Assembly: GCA_050729815.1 (NCBI GenBank) | Contig: JBOHLV010000071.1 | Span: forward strand, 1 to 8,116 | Reading direction: 5' to 3' | From: JAATGI01 sp050729815 | GTDB lineage: Bacteria > Pseudomonadota > Alphaproteobacteria > ATCC43930 > CGMCC-115725 | Length of the DNA: 8,116 bases | Shown: positions 1 through 6,114 of the stretch, piece by piece | Position numbering within the stretch: the stretch's first letter is position 1 | Layout of the letters: each line of letters begins with the position of its first letter | Position numbers and translations under genes: made by a program | Notes under the pieces: generated by a model | Databases searched by the model: none | Told to the model about the DNA's origin: nothing | The model's input: only the letters and a program-made list of their open reading frames with translations

Positions 1-206
1 CCGACCACGAACTCACCGGGTCATTGGAGGAGATGTTGCAGACGGCAGGCAATGGCGCGCACGAAATCCGCAACTGGGTCGTCGCGCACGGCGCCGCCGG
101 CAGCCGTGGCTTTGACCCGTTCGCCTACGCGCCCTTGCCGGAGGTCTTTGTTGGATGCGGCTTCGCCGAATGGAAGCGCGACACGGTGACGAGGAGCGAC
201 GCATGA
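1..206 (+). CDS. LigB-like class III extradiol dioxygenase, C-terminal fragment
   Basis: The frame is open from the left window edge and ends at a TGA at 204-206, so only about 67 C-terminal residues are visible and the start lies outside. The visible part holds a segment reading AGNGAHEIRNW, then VVAHGAAG, and ends with a PEVFVGCGFAEW-type stretch. From memory this pattern (small residues, E, hydrophobic W, small-residue turn) matches the C-terminal region of the LigB superfamily: protocatechuate 4,5-dioxygenase beta subunit, gallate dioxygenase and relatives. These are non-heme Fe(II) enzymes that cleave catecholic rings in aromatic degradation. The iron ligands lie in the N-terminal half and cannot be checked here, and the substrate cannot be assigned. 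It is the only clear plus-strand gene and its stop overlaps a following ATG, which suggests it once headed or belonged to an operon. The family assignment is reasonably likely, the exact enzyme is not. Confidence 0.6.
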   Translation, partial: DHELTGSLEEMLQTAGNGAHEIRNWVVAHGAAGSRGFDPFAYAPLPEVFVGCGFAEWKRDTVTRSDA

Positions 207-334
207 TCCAATTGAAGGAACGCCCGCTCGACCGCGCCGCGCGATCTCGATACCTCGACGAAGCGAGTATTCCTACTACATCATCCGCGCATGGAGGTTG
301 CCTAGAATCCACACGGTCCCGCCCACCATCATGA
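203..334 (+). pseudogene. Possible truncated gene start downstream of the dioxygenase
   Basis: An ATG at 203-205 overlaps the dioxygenase TGA in an ATGA arrangement typical of translationally coupled genes. The frame begins MIQLKERPLDRAARSRYLDE and runs to a TGA at 332-334, giving 43 residues. Only the first 24 codons or so, up to about 275, lie in DNA not claimed by another gene. The rest is antisense to the C-terminus of cyoD and is low-complexity Ser/Pro/Arg. I read it as the 5' remnant of a gene cut off when the cyo segment was joined here. I do not recognise the N-terminal sequence. The alternative is that it is just a chance overlap with no product. Confidence 0.3.
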
Positions 335-611
335 CCAGGATGAGGATTGTGAACGACACGACGAGCAGCGTATCGAAATTCTCACGCGTCCAATTGACGT
401 GCAGGAAACAGCGAAAGTGAACCACCGCCTGCACCACCCCAAAGGCACCGATGGCGATCCCAAGCCAGAATGGCGCGAGCACATGCCAATAGACGAGGGC
501 GAAAGGCACCGCGGTCAGGGTCAGCGCCAGAACAAGTCCCAAAAGGTATGTCTCGATGTCCTTGCGGTAGGTTCCGCCCGAGACGCCGGCTCCTGGATTG
601 TGAACAGTCAT
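276..611 (-). CDS. cyoD: Cytochrome bo3 ubiquinol oxidase subunit IV (CyoD)
   Basis: This 111-residue membrane protein is the small subunit IV of the bo3 quinol oxidase, thought to assist assembly of the Cu-B site in subunit I. Three hydrophobic segments are visible, at about residues 20-40, 43-65 and 77-102. The motif VVQAVVHFRCFLHVNW in the second helix and the VGGTVWILGNL segment in the third match the family well, and the length is near the 109 residues of E. coli CyoD. The ATG at 611 was chosen because it overlaps the cyoC stop in an ATGA (608-611) and the protein then starts in the expected hydrophilic N-terminal tail. An upstream in-frame extension would run through cyoC in the wrong frame. 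It is the last gene of the cyo operon. No cyoE follows, as the next DNA is the broken plus-strand locus. Confidence 0.93.
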   Translation of the reverse strand: MTVHNPGAGVSGGTYRKDIETYLLGLVLALTLTAVPFALVYWHVLAPFWLGIAIGAFGVVQAVVHFRCFLHVNWTRENFDTLLVVSFTILILVMMVGGTVWILGNLHARMM

Positions 612-1228
612 GACAGTCCACCAAGATAGACGACCGAGAAGATCGCGATCCAAACGATGTCCAGGAAATGCCAGAACAGACCAAGCCGCTGTAGACCGAG
701 TCTGACTTTGTCGTCGACGCCAAAGCGTGCCATCTGCACGATCAGCACCACCATCCAGATGCATCCCGAAGTCACGTGCAATCCATGAAGTGGCACGAGG
801 CCGAAGAAAGCGGAGGTGAAGCCGCTTCGGTCGGCACCGCCGCCCGAGCCGAACATCGTCAGGAAATCGTTCACTTCGAAAGCCAGGAAGACGGAAGCAA
901 GCAGTATCGTGATGACCAGCCAGATGATCAGCGTGCGGGCGCCCGTGCGATGTTTCAGCGCCAACGACGCCATGCCATAGGTGAAGCTACTAAATAGCAG
1001 CGCTACCGTCTGGATCAGGACGCTCCCAATATTGAACAGCTGCTTTGGGCCGGGTCCGCCCGCGGTCGCGTGGCGCATGATCGCATAGGTCGCGAAGATC
1101 ACCCCGAAGACGATCGCGTCGCTCATCAGGAAGACCCAGAAGCCGAGATTGAGTTCGTCTTCCCGGTTGACGTGATGATCGTTAGCGCGAAGCCTGAAGC
1201 CTGGGTTGTCGATGGTGTCTCTGCTCAT
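608..1228 (-). CDS. cyoC: Cytochrome bo3 ubiquinol oxidase subunit III (CyoC)
   Basis: The product has 206 residues and five predicted membrane helices, the normal layout for the heme-copper oxidase subunit III of quinol oxidases (E. coli CyoC has 204). Subunit III carries no redox cofactor and stabilises subunit I. Family landmarks in order are LGFWVFLMSDAIVFGVIFATYA (about 28-49), LLFSSFTYGMASLAL (77-91), a GADRSGFTSAFFGLVPLHGLH loop and helix (131-151) and LFWHFLDIVWIAIFSVVYL near the end (184-202). The ATG at 1228 overlaps the cyoB stop as ATGA, and a GGAAG ribosome-binding sequence lies about 7 nt upstream inside the end of cyoB. The N-terminus is hydrophilic (RLRANDHHVNREDE) but lacks the His-rich stretch of E. 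coli CyoC. It overlaps cyoD by 4 bp, so the three distal subunits are probably translationally coupled. Confidence 0.95.
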   Translation of the reverse strand: MSRDTIDNPGFRLRANDHHVNREDELNLGFWVFLMSDAIVFGVIFATYAIMRHATAGGPGPKQLFNIGSVLIQTVALLFSSFTYGMASLALKHRTGARTLIIWLVITILLASVFLAFEVNDFLTMFGSGGGADRSGFTSAFFGLVPLHGLHVTSGCIWMVVLIVQMARFGVDDKVRLGLQRLGLFWHFLDIVWIAIFSVVYLGGLS

Positions 1229-3330
1229 TCTGCGGCTTCCAAAGTCTGATGAACGTCGGCAAGTCCATCGTTGGCAGGGGTAATTTCATCATCGCGGGAC
1301 ACCGGTTCGGCCCCGCCGACGACTCGCAACCAGCGCATATAACTTTCCCGGATCTCGCCGGCGGGAATGACCCGCTCAATGTCGCGAATGGTGCCTTGCC
1401 AGATCATCGCCGCGACGCTGGCCAGCATCGCGATCGCCAGTAACCACCATAGGTGCCAGACCAGGGCGAATGCAGCGAGTCCACCGGTGACGCACAGGAT
1501 CATGCCCAAGGGACTGTTTCTCGGTACTTCGATGTCGACGAAGCGATCCGGCGGGCGGTAAGCGTTACCGTGCTCCTTCGCGACCATGAAGGCGTCCCTC
1601 GCCGTCACCTCCGGGATGACGGGGAAGTTGTACTCAGGAGCCGGGGCCGCGATCGACCATTCGAGCGAGCTGGCGTTCCACGGATCGCCGGCGGACACTC
1701 TGTTCTCCTCACGATGTCTCACGGATACCACGAGTTGGATCACGAGACAGCCGAGCGCCGTCAGGACGAGGGCCGCACCGAACAGCGCGACAATCATGTA
1801 GGGAACGTAGATGGGATTGAAGTACGCAACCGTGCGACGCGGGAAGCCCAAAAGGCCGAGTGCGTAGAGTGGGAAAAAGGCAAACATGAAGCCGAAAATC
1901 CAACACAGCGCCGCCGCCACGCCCCAGCGTTCGTTAAGCCGAAAGCCGAAGGCCTTCGGGAACCAGAAATGATAGCCGGCCAACATGCCGAACAGCGTTC
2001 CGGGGACCAGCACGTTGTGGAAGTGAGCGACCAGGAACAGCGTGTTGTGCACCTGGTAATCGACCGATGGATTGGCGAGAATGATACCGGTGAGGCCGCC
2101 GATCACGAACAGCATCAGGAAACCTATACTGTACACCATCGGCGTCGTGAATCGAATCCGGCCGCGCATCATGGTCAGCATCCAATCGAAGATCTTTACG
2201 CCGGTCGGGATGCCGATCAGCATCGTCGCGACGCCGAAGGTCGCGTTAATCGTCGCGCTTTGACCCATCGTGAAGAAGTGGTGCAGCCACACGGTGAAGG
2301 ACAGAAACGCGATCGCGATGGTCGCGAAAATTATCGAGGTATAGCCAAAGATCTTCTTACCGGAGAACGCCGGAATCACTTCTGAAAACACGCCGAACGC
2401 CGGCAGTATGACGATATAGACCTCCGGGTGGCCGAACAGCCAAAACAGGTTGGCAAAGTTCATCATATTGCCGCCGAAGGCGTTGGTGAAAAAATGGAAG
2501 CCGGAATAGCGGTCGAGCGCGAGGAACGACGTCGCGACGGTGAGTGGCGGCATCGCAAAGATCATCATGATCGCCGTGGTAAGCGCCCCCCAGGTGAACA
2601 ACGGCATGCGGGTCAGTGTCATGCCTGGCGCTCGTCTCTTGTAGATGGTCACGGCGAAGTTGATGCCCGTCAACATGGAGCTCAATCCGGACAAGGAGAC
2701 GGCCCAGATCCAATAATCCGGACCGACGTTTGGACTGAAGGCAAGTTCGGTATAGGGCGGATAGCCGCTCCAGCCGCCGGTCGAGAACTTTCCGACCACC
2801 AGGGAAATCATGAGGATTGCGGCGCCCGCCGCCGTAAGCCCGAGGCTGACAGAGTTCATCACGGGAAAGGAGACGTCGCGCGCGCCGATCTGCATCGGCA
2901 TGACGAAATTGATGAGGCCGATCAGGAACGGCATGGCCATGAAGAAGATCATGATCGTGCCGTGCGTCGTGAACAGTTCGGCGAAATGTTGTGGCGACAG
3001 GAATCCCCCGCCGAGGCCGAAGGCCTGCTGCGTGCGCATTAGTCCCGCTTCGATCAGACCGCGAGTGAGCATCACAAACGCGATGACGATGTACATGATG
3101 CCGATGCGCTTGTGATCGACGCTGGTCAGCCATTCGGTCCAGAGATACTCCCACTTGCCGAACCAGGTAATAAGGCCAACCGTCACCACCGCGCCGAGGA
3201 TGACTATGCCGCCGGCGCCGGTGGCAATGACGCCGTTGACGATGTGCTGCATCGTCGGGTGCTGAAGCATTGCCCAAAACGGCAGGCTGTGAAGGGCGAG
3301 CCGCCCGAAGATGAAATGCGCAACCGACAT
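1225..3330 (-). CDS. cyoB: Cytochrome bo3 ubiquinol oxidase subunit I (CyoB)
   Basis: This is the catalytic, proton-pumping subunit that reduces O2 to water with electrons from ubiquinol. It has 701 residues, against 663 in E. coli, and about 15 helices. By motif alignment from memory, the low-spin heme ligands are H123 (in HGTIM) and H438, the high-spin heme ligand is H436 (VAHFHN), and the Cu-B ligands are H301, H350 and H351 (GHPEVY and WLHHFF). Y305 is placed to be the crosslinked tyrosine. The proton-channel residues D152 (IGARD), E303 and K379 are kept. At the quinol site R90 and H115 are kept, but E94 and E118 stand where E. coli has Asp75 and Gln101. The ATG at 3330 was chosen: it has a GGA 9 nt upstream, and it places the protein start just before the E. 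coli-like FGRLAL segment. A TTG at 3339 would instead give 704 residues overlapping the cyoA stop. The C-terminal region carries two further helices and a hydrophilic tail. Confidence 0.95.
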   Translation of the reverse strand: MSVAHFIFGRLALHSLPFWAMLQHPTMQHIVNGVIATGAGGIVILGAVVTVGLITWFGKWEYLWTEWLTSVDHKRIGIMYIVIAFVMLTRGLIEAGLMRTQQAFGLGGGFLSPQHFAELFTTHGTIMIFFMAMPFLIGLINFVMPMQIGARDVSFPVMNSVSLGLTAAGAAILMISLVVGKFSTGGWSGYPPYTELAFSPNVGPDYWIWAVSLSGLSSMLTGINFAVTIYKRRAPGMTLTRMPLFTWGALTTAIMMIFAMPPLTVATSFLALDRYSGFHFFTNAFGGNMMNFANLFWLFGHPEVYIVILPAFGVFSEVIPAFSGKKIFGYTSIIFATIAIAFLSFTVWLHHFFTMGQSATINATFGVATMLIGIPTGVKIFDWMLTMMRGRIRFTTPMVYSIGFLMLFVIGGLTGIILANPSVDYQVHNTLFLVAHFHNVLVPGTLFGMLAGYHFWFPKAFGFRLNERWGVAAALCWIFGFMFAFFPLYALGLLGFPRRTVAYFNPIYVPYMIVALFGAALVLTALGCLVIQLVVSVRHREENRVSAGDPWNASSLEWSIAAPAPEYNFPVIPEVTARDAFMVAKEHGNAYRPPDRFVDIEVPRNSPLGMILCVTGGLAAFALVWHLWWLLAIAMLASVAAMIWQGTIRDIERVIPAGEIRESYMRWLRVVGGAEPVSRDDEITPANDGLADVHQTLEAAE

Positions 3331-3335
3331 CTCTA

Positions 3336-4382
3336 TCAATCCATTCCGGTGGTGTGTGGCTCTCTGCGGGACGTGGTCAGGCCGCCCGTGCCGGCTCTTA
3401 AGGAACCGATGCCCACGATGGAGCGGCTCGTGGAAGGCCCGCCACGAAAGGACATCACGACGTTCCTGAATAGGGCAGGCTGCACATCCTTGAAGAACAA
3501 GGCGCCGGGAGGCATGCCTTTCGCTTTGAGCGTGGCGTGAATCTTGGCCACCGTGTTACGCGCCCTGATCACGCCATAGACCTTTGCGGTAAGCGGGATG
3601 CCATTCGCCGAAACGCCCGCGACCCAGTCGTGGAAGCCCTGCGGCGTTGTCGCGCGGGCGACGAACTTCTCGTGCTGGAAGCCCATGCCGTCGTATAGCG
3701 TGTTCTCGCCGAGGAACTGACCGGTGGTGGTGGCGATGAGATGGAGCTTCGTTTCCATGGCCGCCATCGCGTAGATCTGACTGGCAAGCGCCGGGATGTA
3801 GAAGGACTGCATCACCGTGGCGCTGGTGAGCCGCATGGAAACCGCCCGGTGTTCGGGAAACACCAACTGCCCCAGGCTGGCGATATGAAGCTGCGGATAG
3901 ACGAACAGCCACTTCCAGTCATAGCCGATGACGTCGACCTTGAGCGGCTGCTCCGCGAGCGATGCCTGCGCGGTTTCAAGGGGTCGAAAGGGATCAAGCT
4001 TGGTGGTGTTCTGCACAAGCCATGTGGCGAGAACGATCACGATCGCTACCGGGACTCCCCAGATCACGGCCGAAATCCACCTCGAATGGTCCCAATTCGG
4101 GGCGTAGCGTGCCGACGTGTTCCGGTAGCGATAGCGCCACGCAAGGAGCGGCACTCCTATCAGTACCGGCAAGATCACGATCATCATCAGTAAGATGACG
4201 TGGAAAAAATGCTGTCTTTCCGCAGCCGCGATCGGGCCGTGCGGCGCTAAGAAACTGACGTCAGCCGCGTGCGCCTCGAGGCCAAACCCAAACAACGCGC
4301 CGACGACGCACAGGATCAACAAGGCGACAATGGAACCGGCGCGCGCCCATCCTTTCGGTCGGTTCGTGACTCGCGAAAGCAT
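3336..4382 (-). CDS. cyoA: Cytochrome bo3 ubiquinol oxidase subunit II (CyoA)
   Basis: Subunit II of the quinol oxidase, 348 residues. It has an N-terminal signal segment (about 16-39), two membrane helices (about 58-82 and 103-123) and a periplasmic cupredoxin domain with the family signature GYDWKWLFVYP at about 153-163. The region that carries CuA in cytochrome c oxidases (about 188-216, SATVMQSFYIPALASQIYAM onward) has no cysteines, which fits a quinol rather than cytochrome c donor. E. coli CyoA is a lipoprotein with a Cys after its signal peptide. Here the only Cys in that region (C25) is inside the hydrophobic core and the likely cut is after AHA at 37-39, so lipid anchoring appears absent. 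The ATG at 4382 is preferred over an upstream TTG at 4424 because of a GAGGT 8 nt before it. It is the first gene of the operon, with 5 bp to cyoB. Confidence 0.93.
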   Translation of the reverse strand: MLSRVTNRPKGWARAGSIVALLILCVVGALFGFGLEAHAADVSFLAPHGPIAAAERQHFFHVILLMMIVILPVLIGVPLLAWRYRYRNTSARYAPNWDHSRWISAVIWGVPVAIVIVLATWLVQNTTKLDPFRPLETAQASLAEQPLKVDVIGYDWKWLFVYPQLHIASLGQLVFPEHRAVSMRLTSATVMQSFYIPALASQIYAMAAMETKLHLIATTTGQFLGENTLYDGMGFQHEKFVARATTPQGFHDWVAGVSANGIPLTAKVYGVIRARNTVAKIHATLKAKGMPPGALFFKDVQPALFRNVVMSFRGGPSTSRSIVGIGSLRAGTGGLTTSRREPHTTGMD

Positions 4383-4390
4383 CACAACAG

Positions 4391-4395
4391 ACCTC
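4391..4395 (-). promoter_or_regulatory. Ribosome-binding site of cyoA
   Basis: The minus strand reads GAGGT here, 8 nt before the ATG at 4382. It decides the start of cyoA, because the in-frame TTG at 4424 has no comparable sequence and would add a 14-residue hydrophilic leader before the signal peptide. Confidence 0.6.
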
Positions 4396-4504
4396 GCCGT
4401 CCGTTGAAATGTGGATATGCGCAAAGACCCGAGGCATATCCGCTAGTCGGCCCCGCTTCATTGAGAGATGAGCGATCGAACACAGGCACCATCCGCGTCG
4501 GACT

Positions 4505-4526
4505 CGGCACGAGCCTCTCCGTGCCG
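4505..4526. repeat. Inverted repeat, CGGCAC arms
   Basis: Perfect 6 bp arms CGGCAC (4505-4510) and GTGCCG (4521-4526) enclose a 10 nt loop. A 7 bp direct repeat CGGACTC (4499-4505 and 4525-4531) brackets the same spot. It lies about 125-145 bp upstream of the cyoA start, so it could be a regulator site or a hairpin in the cyo leader. The function is not known, and arms this short can arise by chance in GC-rich DNA. Confidence 0.35.
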
Positions 4527-4796
4527 GACTCCAAGTAAATCCGGCTGGGTTACACGCGTGCGAAGCTTTGCGGAGGATTGGGCAGATCACTGCCGTAGCC
4601 GGTGCGGCCACGGTACACACCACCAATAACGACCAACTCGCTCCAGCTACGCGCCGGAAATTTTCAAGAAGCCAACGCTGGCATCATCAACGTCCATGCG
4701 CGGTCGGTTGTCTTCTCACGTCTACATTTGATTTCACGGAGCGGCATGATAAGGGAGACATTGTGTCGCGCCGCCGATCGATGCCGGTCGAAATCC

Positions 4797-4828
4797 CGCG
4801 GCGGCGTTCCGGCCGAGAAGCCGCCGCG
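4797..4828 (-). terminator. GC-rich hairpin, possible mer operon terminator
   Basis: Perfect 9 bp arms CGCGGCGGC (4797-4805) and GCCGCCGCG (4820-4828) flank a 14 nt loop. The hairpin lies about 107 bp after the last mer-side gene on the minus strand. The minus strand continues past the stem as GGGATTTCG, so there is only a short T run and it is not a classic intrinsic terminator. It may work with Rho, or may be an unrelated structure. Confidence 0.35.
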
Positions 4829-4857
4829 ACGACTGACGTCCAAACACTTGGTCAAAT

Positions 4858-4871
4858 CCTCTGTGCAGAGG
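4858..4871. repeat. Short palindrome CCTCTG-tg-CAGAGG
   Basis: Two perfect 6 bp arms are separated by 2 nt, in the 3' region after the membrane-protein gene at 4936. It resembles a dimeric regulator site in form, but I cannot name a regulator. It might instead be a weak hairpin in the transcript tail. Confidence 0.3.
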
Positions 4872-4935
4872 TGCCAGATTGGAACATCCGTTGCGGTAAC
4901 AATTGAAATCAACGGATCATAATCCCGACTGCGAA

Positions 4936-5457
4936 TCAGCAGGAACAGTAGAGGGTCCGACACGCATTGGCGTAGAGTCCCCAGAGCATCAATACAATCG
5001 CGATGCCATAGATATCACCCTCGTGCGTGGCTAAGAACCCTTGAATTGGCAGGCCGAACTGGCCGGCCGCGGGCAATACCGAGGCAAGCGTCGCGACGGC
5101 CAAGGGCAAGATCGGAGAGCAGCAAAATAAAGCTGGGATGACGGCAATGATCGCGCCGAGCACGCTGCCGGTCGAGCGCATGCCTGATCCACGCCGCAGC
5201 CCATAGGTGCCGAGGGTGACGGTCAAAGCGAGGATCGCCGCCATCAGGACGGCAAGCAGAAATTCCCCAAGGGTCAAAAATCGCAAGGAGGCGAGGCCCA
5301 CCACGCCGCCCGTGTTCGTCGCCGGCAGCAGCATCGCATAGAAGCCGAGAACCACACAAAACAGGATACCCGTACCAATCGCTGCCCGGCGCGTGCCAAT
5401 TGCCACCTGCGTGGCGCGCGGCACGATGACTGCGTGTTGAAGAACACTCGAGATCAT
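4936..5457 (-). CDS. Small membrane protein with Cys-Cys pair, candidate Hg/thiol transporter
   Basis: I do not recognise a named family for this 173-residue protein. It has about four hydrophobic segments, near residues 26-45, 64-86, 98-131 (perhaps two) and 147-164. The third contains PALFCCSPILPLAV, with a vicinal pair C112-C113 followed two residues later by Pro. That resembles in form the Cys-Cys in the first helix of MerT (STCCLGPLV from memory), although the position and the rest of the protein differ. The tail ends with C166, C171 and C173 (CRTLYCSC), a thiol cluster next to the last helix, probably on one membrane face. The ATG at 5457 overlaps the stop of the thioredoxin-like gene as ATGA (5454-5457), so the two are probably translated together and act together. 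Being last in a merB-merA transcription unit suggests Hg(II) uptake or electron transfer to the thioredoxin partner. A DsbD/CcdA-like thiol conduit is the main alternative. Confidence 0.8.
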   Translation of the reverse strand: MISSVLQHAVIVPRATQVAIGTRRAAIGTGILFCVVLGFYAMLLPATNTGGVVGLASLRFLTLGEFLLAVLMAAILALTVTLGTYGLRRGSGMRSTGSVLGAIIAVIPALFCCSPILPLAVATLASVLPAAGQFGLPIQGFLATHEGDIYGIAIVLMLWGLYANACRTLYCSC

Positions 5458-6044
5458 GAGGCAGGCTTCGATTTGATGAAGGCTTCAATCTTGTCGAACG
5501 TGACCGACGGCGTCGACGACGCCGCGGCGATGTGCCTGTCCGGCGTTATCAATTGATAGACATCGACGTAGTGATGCGGATTGTAAGAGTCGAACAACGT
5601 CTTCGTGTCTTCGCCAAAGACGAAATGCGGATCATGTAGCAGCTTCGGCGCCACCTCTTCCGCGAATTTCCGAATGCCTACGCCCGGGTAACCCCCGTTC
5701 TTGTAATCGCGCAGAACAATGACCCGGACATCCGATTGATCGATCAACGACTGGTGGTCCGCGAATGTCGCCAGTCCGGCACGGCAGCTCGGGCACCAGG
5801 TCGTGACCTGCCATACCATCAACTTGTGTCCTGCATAGGTCTTCAGGTCAACCAAGCGTTCGCCGACATGAAATTGGGTATCCGGCGCGATGGTATCCCG
5901 CGGGGCCGGAGCGCTGGTGGGACCCATCTTGCCCTTCGGGTGCGCGAATGCCACGGAGCTCATCATGGCCAAGGTCAAAGCGGCGGGCAGGATACCGCCG
6001 AAAAAGAAGGATCGACGGGAATGTGATCGGGTGGCTTGGTGCAT
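5454..6044 (-). CDS. Exported thioredoxin-fold protein (TlpA-like) of the mer operon
   Basis: The 196-residue product starts with a signal carrying a twin-arginine motif (SRRSFFF, residues 9-15), a hydrophobic stretch (16-34) and a likely cut after AFA at 32-34. This predicts Tat export to the periplasm. The mature part is a thioredoxin-like fold: a strand (KLMVWQV, 74-80) leads into the redox motif WCPSC with C84 and C87, followed by a helix and a VRVIVLRDY strand (106-113). The usual cis-Pro segment (often VPTTF in TlpA/ResA) is not clear; the matching area reads NPHHYVDVYQLITPD (155-169), with two His. The ATG at 6044 was chosen for its GGAG 6 nt upstream and because the protein then starts at the Tat signal; a longer frame to 6146 would overlap merA. 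It lies 70 bp after merA and overlaps the membrane-protein gene by 4 bp. A role in binding or reducing periplasmic Hg(II) or its thiol partners is inference. Confidence 0.88.
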   Translation of the reverse strand: MHQATRSHSRRSFFFGGILPAALTLAMMSSVAFAHPKGKMGPTSAPAPRDTIAPDTQFHVGERLVDLKTYAGHKLMVWQVTTWCPSCRAGLATFADHQSLIDQSDVRVIVLRDYKNGGYPGVGIRKFAEEVAPKLLHDPHFVFGEDTKTLFDSYNPHHYVDVYQLITPDRHIAAASSTPSVTFDKIEAFIKSKPAS

Positions 6045-6050
6045 GGTCAA

Positions 6051-6054
6051 CTCC
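6051..6054 (-). promoter_or_regulatory. Ribosome-binding site of the thioredoxin-like gene
   Basis: The minus strand reads GGAG, 6 nt before the ATG at 6044. This supports that start over the longer in-frame option at 6146, which would overlap the end of merA and place 34 extra residues before a clear signal peptide. Confidence 0.6.
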
Positions 6055-6114
6055 GCGACGTCTTTGGTTGTTTGGTGGTCGAAAGGTGGCTGTACGCTCG
6101 CCCGGACGGTAGTT

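Larger units (their letters stand above)
4383..4935. other. Intergenic region between mer operon and cyoA
   Basis: No convincing gene lies in this 553 bp stretch. Reading frames of 60-120 residues exist on both strands, but they show no family motif, no membrane or domain pattern and no good ribosome-binding site. It must hold the end of the mer transcript and very likely the cyo promoter, since it is the only large gap upstream of cyoA. I could not pick a confident -35/-10 pair; AT-richer candidates lie near 4411-4440 and 4532-4540 on the minus strand. It contains three notable inverted repeats (4505-4526, 4797-4828, 4858-4871) and an 8 bp palindrome CACGCGTG at 4553-4560. Confidence 0.6.

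Noticed and set aside
251..269. Small hairpin CTCG-acgaag-CGAG between the dioxygenase remnant and cyoD, as a convergent terminator
   Set aside because: The stem is only 4 bp, extended by a bulged TA pair, and no T run follows on either strand.
264..320. Alternative plus-strand frame reading YSYYIIRAWRLP at the junction, as a continued gene
   Set aside because: It needs a frameshift from the 203 start and is fully antisense to the normal C-terminus of cyoD.
1453..2385. Plus-strand open frame of 310 residues opposite cyoB
   Set aside because: It is antisense to conserved catalytic parts of cyoB, and its composition (His, Glu, Arg rich, no hydrophobic core) is that of a shadow frame.
4568..4922. 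Two plus-strand frames of 106-112 residues in the mer-cyo gap
   Set aside because: They overlap each other in different frames and show Arg/Ser/Thr-rich sequence without domains.
4664..4963. Minus-strand frame of 99 residues after the membrane-protein gene
   Set aside because: It overlaps the end of that gene in another frame, has no supporting ribosome-binding site and shows no recognisable motif. It cannot be fully excluded as a small lineage-specific gene.
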